DNA of 64,000 bases from Uloborus plumipes (GCA_038373865.1 JAXGGA010002046.1:62001-126000), one strand, 5' to 3'; shown: positions 24,601 through 35,897, numbered from the stretch's first letter. Notes: generated by a model not told the origin, from the sequence alone. Translations and numbers: made by a program.

Positions 24601-27600
24601 CCCCCCCCCCTCCCCGAATACTTTTTAAGTTGTTAAGGAAAACTTTGTTTATCTGACCCTCACTCATCTGAATCTTTGGTTAATGCGAATCAAATTCATA
24701 AAGTTTTTAAACAGCTTTACATTCACTTAAATAATAATTTAAATAAAAATTGCAATAATAGAATCATAAGTATGCCGAGCTTTTACTTTTTAATTTGATT
24801 AAATGTGCGATACTTGCATAAAACATATAATTAATTAGAGTTGTCTCAGAAACATCAAGGCTTACTTGGAACCTCAGTCTGGCTCCACTGCAGCTGAAGT
24901 ATTAATTGTTTAGATAAGTCTGCTTATTTACGAATTTATTTTGATTATTTCTCATACTACGCAGATTGTCCAAATTTCTGTCTATATTCAAATTGCCTTT
25001 GGTCCCAGCTAGTCCAGATAAAAGTGAATAAAATTATTTTACCATGTTCAAAAGCACAAATAAGTATAATTAAAAAGGTATTAAAAAGTAAACATGTTTC
25101 AAAGGCAATAGTCTCCTTTGTTGTAAAATAATTTTATTCATCTTTGCACAAAGTCAATGATTTCAATTCTGCAGATTAAAGTGGTTGTATTGTAATCAGA
25201 AAGAAAAGAAAATATACAAACCATATTAATGTTGCAATACACCGCCAACTCGACCATTTCGATCCATGGACAGCTGTTTCGAGCTTATTCTGCTCTCATC
25301 AGCATGGAATACGAAAGTAGTCAAGTTGGAGGCAAAAATCCTTTTATATAGCAAAGAGAGCCAAAAAAACTGGTAGCTAATGTGAAATTAGAAATACCAG
25401 CGAGCGAACGCACTTAGTACGGTACGTTACCTTTGTGTTGAAAATAAAATGACGTTTCATCCCTGTTTTCCCACAGGAAAGAAATCCCGGGGACAGTGTT
25501 CGCTATAATCAAATAATCAAGCATGAAACTCTGCGAGTTGCCGTTTGTGACATGCTTGAAGGTAGCACTTGTGATTCACTCAACTGCCCTCAGCCACTCA
25601 GGTGAGAATCTTTGTTTTGTACTGGTTAAAGCAGAAAAATATGTTGTATAAAGGCCTGTCTTTAAAAAAATGATGCTAATCCAACATTCATTTTTTAAAA
25701 ATATAAAAGGTTTTTTTTTTTTAACCTTCAATACGCTATAAAAAAATAACGGATGAAGATAAAAAAAATATTTTATTGTCAAAAGTGATGTACACACAAT
25801 GTAGGTTTATTTTCTACATAATCACCTTGAAGATTGAAGCATTTCTTATATATGTGAACAAGTTTTATAATACCCTCCTCGTAAAAAGGTTATTTATTTT
25901 ATTTATTTAAACCCCACTAGTCTCGTAAAAAGGTTACCGACAATGACTGAAAGTGAGTTGTGACAGTATCTTTGAGTTCCACCCCATTTTGGAAGCACAA
26001 TACCTTTAAAGACCCGCTAGCAGGGGTCCCCAAGCCCCTGCTTCAGTTCAGGGAACAGATGGAAGTCACTTGGTGCTCTGTCGGGAGTCAATGGTGGGTT
26101 TTCAGAAATGTCCTATTGAAATTGCTGAAAGTGCCGCTGGGTTACACGAGCGCGATGAAAACTGGCATTGCCATAGATTAGAACAGTGGTTCTCAACAGG
26201 GGCGATACCGCCCCCCTGTGGGTGGTGGGAAGATGTTGAGGGGCGGTGAACATATTTTGGGCGGCAGGGGGGCGGTGGACATATTTTGGGTGGTAAGGGG
26301 GCGGTGGACATATTTTGAAATGTGCTTGAAAGGACATGTTTCCGGCCGAAACGGTTGGAAATCTGCTTTTATATCACCAAGGGATAGCTTTAACATTTAT
26401 TTTCTGGGCTTATCTCCCGAAACCTGATATTTCACCTGACATGAAAAATATCCTAAAATTTGCCAATAACACTTGAATTTGAAAAAAGTTTTTTGAGGTG
26501 GGTGCCCCCTTTCATAGCGTAACTGCCAAAAATAACCAAACAATGTGTTTTATTGATGTCTATTTGAAAATTTTTCGATGAAGGGAGGGTGGAATCTCGA
26601 ACTACTCGCCTCTTCTCCAATCGTGACCCAACAGAGCCTAAAAATGGATTTTTGCGAGGTCAGTTTCTAAAAATGTCTAGATAAGCGCCAGTTGACTTAA
26701 TAGACTCTTTGTGCTGTTAGAGCATCCCCCTAGCAACACCAAAGGTCACTAACAATCGCATTCTTCAGAGTTCAATGTGGAAAATTTCCGGGGGAAACTC
26801 CAGAACCTTTACCATTCAGTCAGCATCAACAAAAAAAAGTTTAAATTTGTGTTTTTTATATTTCAATTTTAGAGAACGCTGGAAATAGCTATGAATCCCT
26901 AACATTATTAAACTTAACCTTAAAATAACTTCAATTTTTAAAAATCATTAGGAGATACATTTTCTCTCTAGTTAACGTAACCAAAAATTGCCTAAAATTG
27001 AGTCATTTTAAAATGTTTCACCTGGGACGGAATCTGAACCCAAGTCTCAAAACCACGAAACATAAGACTAAAGGAACTGAATATTTAAGACTTCGTTTTC
27101 AAAACTAATTTTGGGGGGATATCCCCAATTTCTCACTGCTATCTTTACTCTGATGTCGCCCCAAAGGTATACTTATAACTCTTGTTATCTTACCTAATCT
27201 TCACAGCAATAAATTACTCAAAAAGAATTTCTTTGAAATTAACTTATCTTGTAATTTGTAAATTCAACTTATTTCAGTTTTTTTTAAAATTAAAATTTGA
27301 TTCTCATAGGGGGCGTTGAAACAATTTTCAATCCTAAAGGGGGCGGTAGCTGTAAAAAGGTTGAGAACCAAGGGCGTAGCTAGGGGGGTGCAGGGAGGTG
27401 CAGCCGCACCCCCTAGATCAGAGCCAATAGGAGGTCACTGTGACCTCCCATTTTATTTATTGTTTTGACAAACCATCCATTATTCCATCCATTGGTTTAA
27501 GGTGTACATGACTGAATAAAGTATAGTTTCTTTGAGTTCATAATTTCTTCCTTTATTTGTGCAAATAGAATTTCAAGCACTTTTTTCTCTTTCTTTCTTG

Positions 27601-30600
27601 CTTTTTTCTCTCTGTTTTTATTGAAAAATTTGACTTTTATGCTAATTTTTGGGAACTTTATATAAACTGCGTTATTATATCTAGTATTGATTACTTTTCA
27701 GAAAATGATGGTAAGCTTGCCTGTTTTTGAGGAGAAAATTTTTAATTTACCGAATGAAACTCAGAACTTTACTGAATGATTAAAAAAAAAAAAATACAAG
27801 AATGCATACTTATCTATGTCTACCAAAAGAGACATCAGGCATCACGGAAATAAATAAATTAATTAATTAAAGAAAAAAAATAAATAAAATAAAGAAGTTC
27901 AGCCTTACAATACTGTCTCACTGTTTTCAATTTTCATCAGCCAATTTGTATCGGATAAGAACTTTTTGGGAGGTCACAGTGACCTCCTATTGGGGTGCCA
28001 CTGCTTGCACCCCCCTAACGTGAGTCCTGGCTACGCCATTGTTGAGAACCACTGGATTAAATCAATTCCAGAAGTCAGCATGGCTCTTCGTTTGTTTTCA
28101 ATAGCTCTCTGTAAGCGTTGCAAGATTTCCCAATAAGAATCTGCTGCAATTCACAAAAAACTCCGCAATTCACACTTGGCGGGAGAATCAATAGTGACTG
28201 CCTTGTTTATGTGACAGCAGTTAGGCAGAAAATGCTGTATTGGACTCTTCAGTGACAGAAAGATGGGAGGATGGGCAGTCGCCTACAATCCACAACAGCC
28301 ACCTGGCGCATGCCTGGCTTTCATGCTGTGCGATTGGAGGTTGAAAAAAATACAACCCTCGTATATACATCCTTTTTCGTACACCTCATAACTTTTAAAA
28401 TGTTTCATTTTCTTCCCCTTTAGAGACGTGATGGAAAAATCTTTTCCCGAGTTCTACGACTACTATGAATCAGTAGCCAAGGCAAATATGCATCTCACAA
28501 AACAGCACATGTTGGTAAGTTTTTATATTTTACTTATTCATTTGTTTCAATTTGAAAGTTGTAATGTTTTTTGATATTAACAGTTAATCAAATTTATTTT
28601 CCACTTACAACATTTCATTTTTGTTACAATAGATGTTAAATGGGTACTGACATGAAAAGAAAAAAAAAAGGTCTCATCTTTTCAATGAAGAAAAAAAATC
28701 TGGATAGATGAATTTACTCATATACACGCATTCAAAGAAATACTTTTGAAATTTCTATTTTACGACACTTTCAGATGTGTTGAATTTAGAGTTTGGTTCT
28801 TACTATTTTGAAGAATTTTGGTGGTTTTTTAGTAGTTTTGAAAATTCGAAGTGAAAGGTGTATTGTGAAAAAATTATGTTTGCAATAGCTACAATAAAAA
28901 TATCAGGGTTGGGTTTTTGACGTCAAAAACCAGTTTTTGACATGACAAAAACCTGTCGAAAACCTGTCAAAACGTCGAAAACCTGTCGAAAACGTCAAAA
29001 ACCTGTCGAAAACCTGTCTAAAACTCAAATACAGTGGTTATTGAGATTTTTTATAAACATATAAGGTTTCTCATCCTGAAAAATATTAAATAAAATTTAT
29101 GCATCTTATCAATCAAGTTTAATAAACATTAAATTAATAAATTTAATGAAAATTATTTCTCATTCTTTTAAACTAACTTGTTTTGCCGTGAAAAAAGTTA
29201 AATATTAAAATTTAAATCCAGCTTTTAAAGTAGTTTTGTTTAAATGTTTTAATAACTATCAATTAGTTATCTTATCAATCAAGTTTAATAAAAATTAAAT
29301 TAATAAATTTAATGAAAATTAATTCGCATTCTTTTAAATTAACTTGTTATGCGGTGAAAAAAGTTAAATATTAAAACTTACATCCAGTTTTTAAAGAAGT
29401 TTTGTTTAAATGTTTAAAAACTATCAATTAGTTATCTCATCAGTCAAGTTTAATAAAAATTAAATTAATAAATTTAATGAAAATTAATTCTCATTATTTT
29501 AAATTAACTTGTTATGCCATGAAAAAAGTTAAAAGTATTAAAAGTTAAATCCAGTTTTTAAAGTAGTTTTGTTTAAATGTTTTAATAACTATTAATTAGC
29601 TATTTTATCAATCTAAAAATCTTTGCATCAAAGTGATTTTTTTTTATTTTGAGTAAAAGCAAAACTAATTTCATTAGTACTCAGTAGGGATGCACCGAGT
29701 AGCACTTTGGCTGAGTAGCCGAGTACCGAGTACTCGGCCTTTCACTACTCGACCGCGCAGTCGTCCGCAGTGAAATACGACTCATCCTAAACAGAGTTTG
29801 AAAAAAACTGGGTTTTTTCAAGAATCATTTTAATATCATTCTCTATTCGAATATTATAGCCTACTTTTACCTTTTATAGGATCAGGGTAGCCCTGAAGCG
29901 AGGTCACTGTGACCTCCTAAAAAACTTCTTCGACAAATTTGGAAAAACCATTGTAATATTGATTTTTTTTTTTTTTTTTTTTGTTTTAAATTGATACAGA
30001 ATTTGATTTATAGATTGAAATAATTGTTGTTTTTTTTTATCTTTTAAGTATTGGAAAAAAAAAAAAAACAAGTAAGTGAAATTCACGTGCAGTTTTATTT
30101 TTAAGCAGTTTTCTTTTCTGGATAATAAACATAATCCAAAAAAAAAAAAAAAACCTTACTATTCAGTCTCTTGGTCAATGTTGTGAATGTCATCAAAAAC
30201 TCAACTTTTTCACAAATCAGAATCCTCTTTAGCAGAATGTCACTTCCTAAAAATCTTGGTACATTAAAGCCCCTGGGTGCAGGTCTGGAAATTTTTGATG
30301 ACATTCACGACATCAAGCAAGAGGGGCGCAGCTGAAGTTTTTTTTTTTTTTTTAGATTAGGTCTATTATCCATTTCAAAATATTCTTTTACATTATAAAC
30401 TTGATATGACAAGATATATTACTTTATATCAGACTTAAGATACATTACTTTCCAGTTTTACAGCAACTAAAAAGACAAGAAGCACATAAATTGCTTACCA
30501 TCTTGGAACCGAACGGAATAAAGAGGATGTAACAAAAAAATGTTGCCTGGACAAATACAAAAAACATGGTTTTTGATGTATACTGAGTATTTTCGAAAAT

Positions 30601-32562
30601 TCATTTTTAATTTTGTTTCAACTGTACAACCATCTTTAGATGCCATTTCAGCTAGTTAGGAAGTTGGGATATAATAGTGCTACAAATAATAGCAATACAT
30701 ATTTTAAAACAGGTAATTGGCCTTTTTTCTTAATGCCGAAAAACACTCATTTTTCAAAGTTTAGAGCTGAATTATGCAAAAACTGAAAGAGTAGCCATAG
30801 GTTTGTTAACGGATTGTGTTTCTGGGACAAGAAAGGCTTCTACTCCAACTAGTTTTGTATCTGGTCACTCATGGTGCAAGGAGATAATGACCCTCAAAGT
30901 CACGTGATTTTGCGATTTCTGCAATTTCAGAATCAAAAATTTCGATGTGAAAAATATCAACCACACATATCTTTATGTTTTTGCATACTACTCTTTGGTG
31001 GGTATTTACTGAAACATACACTACCGTAGTGCACCGTTTCCACAAGATTTGGTCGGTCAAAGTTGCATTAAAAAACTATTTTTCGTACAGCTTTGAGTGA
31101 CCTCTGACCTTTGTGCCAAGAGTCGTCCACAAATATTTATGTACTGACAGTTAGTGGGGATATAGTAAAACACAAAATAGTTGTCAGTTCCACGGTTCAC
31201 TCCTAAAGCAAAAAGTATTGGCTTATCTAAGTTGGCATGTTTTTATTGAAAAAGAGAGCAAAGTCCAACTTTGACCTCCCAAAACGGAAAGAAAAAATTT
31301 TTTTTGAAAAAATAAAAAAACACGTGTTTAATAATTTTGAATAAATACCATATTCTGAAATTTTCAGCAAAATAAAAAATGTCAAGTTTTTTGACTGCCT
31401 GATTCTTAAAAAAAAACGGCTCTTAATGCCTAATAAACTGCCAGGAAAAGGTAATGGCAAATTCTGGACCAGGTACTGACCAAGACTGAATATTATACCA
31501 GATAAAACTGATCAATACCAATTTCTAGGATCAAAATAATGTCGGCCCCGCTTAATCGGGTAACAGATAATCGAATACCCCGCTTATGCGAATAAAATAT
31601 CTCAGAACCGAATATTTCCCATGCCATAGAGGCAGTGTTGAAGATCCCCGCATAATAGAATACGCTTAATCGAATGATATTTCTTGGAACCGAGAGTATC
31701 TGTCAAAGCGGGGCCGATAGTCTTCAAAATGTTTAGTTTGTTTCTGAAATAAATGTTTTTAATATGCAAGAATTTTTGAAAAAACCATGTTTACCAACAT
31801 AGTGGGTTTTTTCAAGTGGGTCCGCCCGAAAAAACCTGGGGGGGGGGGGGGGTTCGGCTGGGCCCACTTTAGCGAACCCTGCTTCTAAATACACTATCTC
31901 TTTGTAAATATTCAGCAATGTTAAATTTAATAAATTACAGAATCGCGTGTGAAAATTTACGAAACAACCCAAATGAGTAAGCATTCAATTTTGGTATATA
32001 CAGAAGAGAAATAATTTGAGTTTAAAAAACTAAAAATATATATATAATTGAAATCATTTCAAGAAGGTAATGAAAAAATAAATATAAATATAAAAAGTAT
32101 GAAAAAAGGGGAAAATTAATGAATAAAAATATAAAAAATAAATAAATGAATAAATAATTAAAATATGTAATTAATAAATCAATTGAAGAAAAGTTAAAGA
32201 AAATAAATTAAAATACGTATAAAATAAATAAATATTATTAAACAGAAAAAGAAAGAGATGTAGTTAATAGTATTGAAATTAAAAGAAAAAAAATACCCTA
32301 AAAGAAAATACTAGTGGTCAATTAGAAAAGAAATAAGAGCATAACTTCAAAATAGACTTCTGTAAAATTTGCTCTTTGATCTTTCATTAAAGTTGTAATA
32401 CAACCTTTGCAGGACCCATTTGGAGAAAAGAGGGGGATTTTCGACTATGCCTCCATCTTACAAAGGCTGCAGGCCATCAAGGCGAAATTGGAAGCCAAGC
32501 AACCACCCCCCTTCGTCGGCCCCAGTCCAGAATCTCCTTCCGAGAGCTCGGATTCTTCCTGA
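18386..32562 (+). CDS. UBE2Z: ubiquitin-conjugating enzyme E2 Z (complete, seven exons)
   Basis: The coding exons are 18386-18603, 20836-20908, 22109-22296, 23635-23746, 25477-25601, 28424-28514 and 32413-32562; they join in frame to 318 aa (human UBE2Z is 354). The order of matching blocks follows UBE2[60 protein letters not shown] (the UBE2Z replacement of the usual E2 HPN), [10 protein letters not shown] with catalytic Cys155, [39 protein letters not shown], and [12 protein letters not shown] near the C-terminus. UBE2Z (USE1) accepts ubiquitin or FAT10 from UBA6 and passes it to substrates in cytosol and nucleus. The start is secure because an in-frame TAA directly precedes the ATG. The N-terminal extension before the UBC fold is shorter than in vertebrates and lacks their Ala/Gly/Pro runs. 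The Ser/Pro/Glu-rich tail (last ~20 residues) is typical. All introns are GT-AG; several are swollen by transposons. Confidence 0.96.
18629..19320 (-). mobile_element. non-autonomous Helitron in UBE2Z intron 1
   Basis: On the minus strand the element starts with TC after a host A and ends with CTAG before a host T, the Helitron rule (insertion between A and T, no target duplication). The 3' hairpin is the perfect 12-bp palindrome GCGGAATTCCGC (18642-18653), nine bases before CTAG. It is 692 bp with no Rep/Hel coding sequence. It lies 25 bp after the exon 1 donor site. Confidence 0.75.
19800..20755 (+). repeat. diverged ~220 bp direct duplication in UBE2Z intron 1
   Basis: 19808-20030 and 20540-20755 share blocks such as 'aaattgaatactatgt', 'aaaacttcaag', 'cagcagtttg' and 'taaaaatatt', in the same order. 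No transposon ends are visible, so this may be an old local duplication or two fragments of one repeat. Confidence 0.6.
20836..20908 (+). CDS. UBE2Z: UBE2Z exon 2 (residues 73-97)
   Basis: Begins after ttctttcag and encodes [19 protein letters not shown]. It ends at ttg|gtaatg. The final Leu replaces the Lys found in human UBE2Z at this junction. Confidence 0.92.
22109..22296 (+). CDS. UBE2Z: UBE2Z exon 3 (active site)
   Basis: Residues 98-160, bounded by ttttttcag and gg|gtaggt. Carries the central UBC sheet, the FNPN motif and the catalytic cysteine codon at 22280-22282 ([10 protein letters not shown]). Confidence 0.95.
22297..23634. other. UBE2Z intron 3, no further feature seen
   Basis: AT-rich sequence without recognisable transposon termini, tandem repeats or open frames of interest. 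Confidence 0.5.
23635..23746 (+). CDS. UBE2Z: UBE2Z exon 4 (residues 160-197)
   Basis: Bounded by tttatag and gtaagt. Encodes [19 protein letters not shown] and the NEPGFE segment. Confidence 0.94.
23885..24530 (+). repeat. SINE-like repeat with tRNA-like head in UBE2Z intron 4
   Basis: 24020-24085 holds an A-box-like 'ggtgtagtggttaagatg' and a B-box-like 'gtgggatcaaaacc' with tRNA-like spacing. The flanking tail 'gcaatttgtcattgcgaaaaacataatt' and the head 'attggcagtctgcc' recur at 41208-41560 as 'gcaattcgtcattgcaaaaaacataatt' and 'attggcagtttgcc'. The whole is therefore a dispersed family of about 600 bp rather than a single tRNA pseudogene. Confidence 0.6.
25225..25440 (+). repeat. dispersed repeat 'ccgccaactcgaccatttcg'
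   Basis: The block from 'caatacaccgccaactcg' to 'aatacgaaagtagt' recurs almost identically at 41590-41670. The sequence after it (ccagcgagcgaacgcac) resembles the end of the 'ccagcgagcgtccgcaaac' repeat at 51619-52553, so the two families may share a module. Confidence 0.65.
25477..25601 (+). CDS. UBE2Z: UBE2Z exon 5 (residues 198-239)
   Basis: Bounded by ttcccacag and ag|gtgaga. Encodes [25 protein letters not shown] and a cysteine-containing insert ([11 protein letters not shown]) comparable to the human KCPCPEP. Confidence 0.94.
25790..26183 (-). pseudogene. mariner transposase C-terminal fragment
   Basis: Minus-strand frames give, in order, [48 protein letters not shown] and [12 protein letters not shown]. 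These match the mariner series 'HDNARPH', '[14 protein letters not shown]', 'ELKxxV' and 'KCxxxxGDYVEK'. The catalytic Asp of DNARPH is lost (GNASFH) and frameshifts occur, so it is dead. The upstream part, [18 protein letters not shown], lies across the hAT insertion at about 28065-28125. Confidence 0.75.
26184..28054. mobile_element. hAT element (CAGTGGTTCTCAAC ends), copy 1
   Basis: The ends CAGTGGTTCTCAAC and GTTGAGAACCACTG are perfect 14-bp inverted repeats. The flanking octamers gattagaa and gattaaat match at 6 of 8 positions. Next to the left end, 26236-26320 is a three-unit tandem repeat of about 33 bp (ggggcggtggacatattttg). It is split at 27369-28041 by a second element. The same family, in the opposite orientation, forms 50067-54440. 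No transposase frame recognised. Confidence 0.85.
27369..28041. mobile_element. non-autonomous hAT element (CAAGGGCGTAGC ends), copy 1
   Basis: The ends CAAGGGCGTAGCTAGG and CCTGGCTACGCCATTG are inverted repeats. The host octamer ttgagaac is perfectly duplicated at 27361-27368 and 28042-28049, and it belongs to the terminal repeat of the older hAT. The insertion order is therefore certain. It is 673 bp and non-coding, with a second copy in inverse orientation at 42220-42923. Confidence 0.9.
28424..28514 (+). CDS. UBE2Z: UBE2Z exon 6 (residues 239-269)
   Basis: Bounded by cccctttag and gtaagt. Encodes [15 protein letters not shown], matching human VMEKSFLEYYDFYE. Confidence 0.93.
28914..29685 (-). 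mobile_element. hAT-like element with ~165 bp tandem repeats, inverse copy
   Basis: It starts CAGGGTTGGGTTTTTGACG and follows the copy at 14032-15240 in reverse order, including the internal tandem units. The alignment ends abruptly at 'tactcagtagggatgcaccgag', where another element's terminus begins. This copy is therefore truncated or interrupted. Confidence 0.65.
29686..31538. other. UBE2Z intron 6 segment; one unpaired hAT-like end
   Basis: TAGGGATGCACCGAGTAGC at about 29688, followed by repeated gccgagta motifs, looks like a hAT terminus related in style to the element at 34418. No matching right end was found. The rest is AT-rich with homopolymers and nothing recognisable. Confidence 0.45.
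31539..31720. mobile_element. pogo-like MITE (GTCGNCCCCGCTTAATCGGG family), copy 1
   Basis: Inverted termini read gtcggccccgcttaatcggg on the left and, reverse complemented, atcggccccgcttt on the right; internal subrepeats 'cgcttaatcgaat' fill the element. It is 182 bp. Related copies lie at 38402-38602 and 42093-42219. Confidence 0.7.
32413..32562 (+). CDS. UBE2Z: UBE2Z exon 7 (residues 270-318, stop)
   Basis: Bounded by cctttgcag. Encodes [16 protein letters not shown], a short helix and a Pro/Ser/Glu tail ending SDSS; stop TGA at 32560-32562. Confidence 0.93.
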   Translation, partial: DPFGEKRGIFDYASILQRLQAIKAKLEAKQPPPFVGPSPESPSESSDSS

Positions 32563-32643
32563 TCGGGAACGTTCCGTTACACAGCTGTTGGGTTTATGTT
32601 ATGTATCTTTGTTGTCTTTGTACAGAATAATTATATGAAAGTC

Positions 32644-32649
32644 AATAAA
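32644..32649 (+). terminator. UBE2Z: UBE2Z polyadenylation signal
   Basis: AATAAA, 82 bp after the UBE2Z stop codon. It is the first canonical signal after the coding region. Confidence 0.7.
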
Positions 32650-34417
32650 TTATTGTTTTTATGAGTATGAGAGCTTCATTGGCAGTAACAGCAGACCCAT
32701 CATTTAGGGGGGTCAATTGCCCCCCCCCCTGATTTTCAGAAATCAATGTATTTACGTATAAGTGGGCGTGGTTTTTTATGTTTTCCGATGAAATTGCATT
32801 GTGTTTGGACCCTTTGCCCCCCCCCCCTGGAAAAACTTGAAATGACGTCTCTGAGTAACAGTGACATTTTGTTGCAGGGATGGTTTCATGGGAGCGAGGA
32901 TGGGGGCAGTCTCCCCCTCCCCCTCCCTCTTGATGGACTCACTGCTGGTAAACTCTCAAGATTGACGTTCTAAAAAGGTGTTTTTAGGCAGTCGTTGATC
33001 GGGCCTGTCATTTCAAACTTTTCCGGGGGTGGGGAGGCAAAGGGTGTGTACCCAATGTAAATGACACCAGAAAACAAACCCCTCCCTTAACAATTGGCTC
33101 AAAAATTGACTTAAAATTAAATTCAAATCTTCTGTCACCAGGTGGAGGGTAATATCTATTTTTATAATGTGCATGGTCTTCTGAGGATTAGCTTGTTGTT
33201 CTTCCTGTCTGAAGAGTCTCAGTTAGCTTCGTCTTTCTGTTCTGATCTATCATAGATAAGTCTATAATCACTATTGCTGGGTACATAGAAGTAATTAAAT
33301 TACTTTTAGCCATTTTGGGCAGTCCACCTGAGAGAATTCATACGGAGAGTGATGGGTACTATTTATAAAGCTATGGTAGATTTTTAATTTCTTGTATTCC
33401 TGAGGAAAATATATATCCTGATTTTAATAACAAGAGAACAAACCCAGGCCTCAATTTCTACAGTTCAGTGTTCTTTTGTACAGCAAAGCATTAATAGAGA
33501 CTTCACTTTCTATTAAAACTCCTGGGAATACCTGAAATTGGAAAAACCTTCAAATTGCATCTGACACTTTTTTTTTTTTTTTTGCTAATTCCTATGTAAA
33601 ATGACTCACTGAATCCAAATCTGACCATCGTTTGATCCATCACGGCAATGATGTCCATCCCCCCTTTCCGTTTTTGACAGTATTATACATTGTTATAAGT
33701 TATTACTATATCAAGAAGTGATAAACAATGGGGACGGTACTTCCTTAGAGATATAAATATACATTAATGCTATGTTATAAGCATACTTAATTTCACTTTC
33801 TAATTGTATCCGTGAATATAACTGGAATAAATGTATTTTTACTGATGGACTGCGGTTTGATTAATACGCAATATGCGATGCTTCAGAGATTTTAGATTTT
33901 TTTTTACAGCTTAAAAAGTTTTTTGGGCAAAGGGGCTCAAGGAGTGAATCTTATACTCTGGTTTTACACTGAAAAATAAAGGGAAAACTTTTGAAGCTGG
34001 AAAAAATGTGTCGTTGATGAGTTTTTGAATGTTATAATGGCGTTAGCATCTCCTGAGTCTCCCAATAAAGTTATCTTTTTTTTTACTGCACCGCACTAGG
34101 GGTGCAACATCGAAGGCAGAACGTCGATGTTTCAAGACGTCAATGTTAAAAAATTAAGACATCGATGCTCATGGTATTGATACATCGACAAAAAAACATC
34201 GAGTTTTTTTTTTTTTAATTGCTTACACATTTAAATGTACAGTATTACAGTAACTCACAAATACATTACGCCTCTTTATATCAATTAGTTTTATCTTTTT
34301 TTCTCCTGAAAAACATCAACCATATAATATCGATGTCAGTAATAGAAAACTTATGTTAGTACGATAGATATTGCAACGTCTTCTAAGGAGATTGATAATG
34401 TAACGGCTGATTAACAA
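32650..34417. other. gene-free stretch 3' of UBE2Z
   Basis: Contains poly-C runs (32720, 32818) within a low-quality hAT-like 'ggggggtcaattgcccccc' segment and a terminus-like 'taggggtgcaacatcgaagg' at about 34096. No exon recognised. Confidence 0.45.
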
Positions 34418-34970
34418 TAGAGATGCACCGATAAGCAAATTGGCCGATTACCGATTACCGATTAATCGGCTGTTGATAATCGGCCGATTAATCGGCTGAG
34501 CCGATTAATGACAAGGGTAATTGTTTTTCTACTAGCAATTTTACCATCACTGTTTTTTATCTCTTATACAATTCCAAGTTTAGAAATAGCAAGTAATTTA
34601 TTTTTGGGAGAAGATTTTTTTCCATTTTCCTAGTTTTCACAAAATAATTTCAATATTTTATCAAATTTCTTAGAACCACTTTTCTAATTCGTGTCAATAA
34701 TATTATTAACACATTGTTAGTGATTTGTAAGAAAAAAGCAGTCGAAAACTTTAACTTTTATTTTTAATTTCCATTGTTAGTTATGTTAATTGGAAATAAA
34801 AATTTATAAAAAAATGAGGGGTTGGCGAGTACTTTTAATTCATATATTTTAGTAATCAGTAGCAATTTAATTCAATACTTTTATTCTTTGAAAATTAGAG
34901 GTTATCTGAAAGCACTGTACTAAGGAGAAAACTATCGCCAAATGAAAAATGTTGCATCATTATCTATGTA

Positions 34971-35897
34971 GGGGAAGGGTGGGCATAGCGGCCACCCTAA
35001 GGAACATCTATTTTTCTCCACCCCAAGCTTTATTGAAACATTTTATAAATCCCTTCAACATTTAGTATGGTTACTTAAGCCTGATATAAAAATATAAAAA
35101 ACTAGATTTTTAAATTTTATTTGTACAAAATTTTCACTTTACCAAAAGCTGTCAAAGTGGCCACTTTGCCCCACTAGGTAGGACAAAGTGGCCACTGCCT
35201 AAATAGATTTAGATAGTATGGAAAAAATGAAACGCATTTAGTTTCAGAACTCAGAACAATTGAATTAGGGTTTTAAACAAAAAATAGGCATTACCAAAAG
35301 TATGTGAAGTTATGAAATCACTGGTATTTACATAAATCACAAATAAACTCATCGTCCTCCTCTTCGGCTCCTGTGCAGGCTTCGTGAGCCCATTTGAGGC
35401 ACCCAGAACATCTAATCCAGCCTTCGTTGTCCTTAGATTTCGAGTAACAATCACCACAGAAAAAACAATCGATGTCGCTGACGTTGCCTGGCCACGTTGA
35501 CGGCTATGTGGCCACTCTGCCCTCTAGCGCGCCATTTTTGAAAGAACAATATTTCACGTACAACCCGTTGTTGAATCTACTGTTGAGACATATTAATTCA
35601 AAGCTAGAAACATGGTGTTTTGCACCATTGATGTAAAATTTACTTCACCTAGTCTTACAATAAACTAAAGCGAAACATGTGATGCACTTACCTAACATCA
35701 GAGGGTCGAAAAAGTGAAAAATTTGCGATATCTCCTTACTCCTTGAGTTTGAGTCTGAGCGGCACCAAACTATAACACAACAACAACGGCTGCCGGGCGA
35801 GTAGTTGAGTCTATTGCCGCGAGGCTGCAGAACTATATAGGGAGGAAAACTTCAAGTGGCCACTTTGCCCGCAGTGGCCACTTGCCCACCCTTCCCC
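34971..35897 (-). mobile_element. TA-flanked element (GGGGAAGGGTGGGCA ends) nested in the hAT
   Basis: The terminal repeats GGGGAAGGGTGGGCA and TGCCCACCCTTCCCC are perfectly inverted and flanked by TA (34969-34970, 35898-35899), as in the Tc1/mariner/pogo superfamily. Subterminal 'gtggccac' motifs recur in both orientations. The only coding remnant is a PHD-like finger on the minus strand. Confidence 0.85.
35318..35503 (-). pseudogene. PHD-like C4HC3 zinc finger, transposase C-terminal remnant
   Basis: The minus strand is open for 61 codons between an in-frame TAG and TGA. It reads DCFFCGDCYSKSKDNEGWIR, then CSGCLKWAHEACTG, then EFICDLCKYQ-stop. The order C-x2-C, C-x2-C, H-x2-C, C-x2-C with Trp at WAH is a full PHD-type C4HC3 set. 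Fingers of this kind are known at the C-terminus of some arthropod pogo/Tigger-like transposases, which fits the TA-flanked host element. No DDE core remains. All eight zinc ligands are intact although the rest is gone. Confidence 0.7.

Larger units (their letters stand above)
25740..28385 (-). mobile_element. mariner relic, split by a hAT insertion
   Basis: Two separated minus-strand pieces, 28055-28385 and 25740-26183, join into one mariner-like element once the hAT at 26184-28054 is removed. The right end reads acgagggttgta on the minus strand. It lies within UBE2Z intron 5, antisense to the gene. The matching left terminus was not identified with certainty. Confidence 0.75.

Noticed and set aside
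26102..26427. Overlapping proline/histidine-rich frames on both strands near 26.2-26.4 kb
   Set aside because: They are translations of the 33 bp tandem repeat in the hAT end, not proteins.
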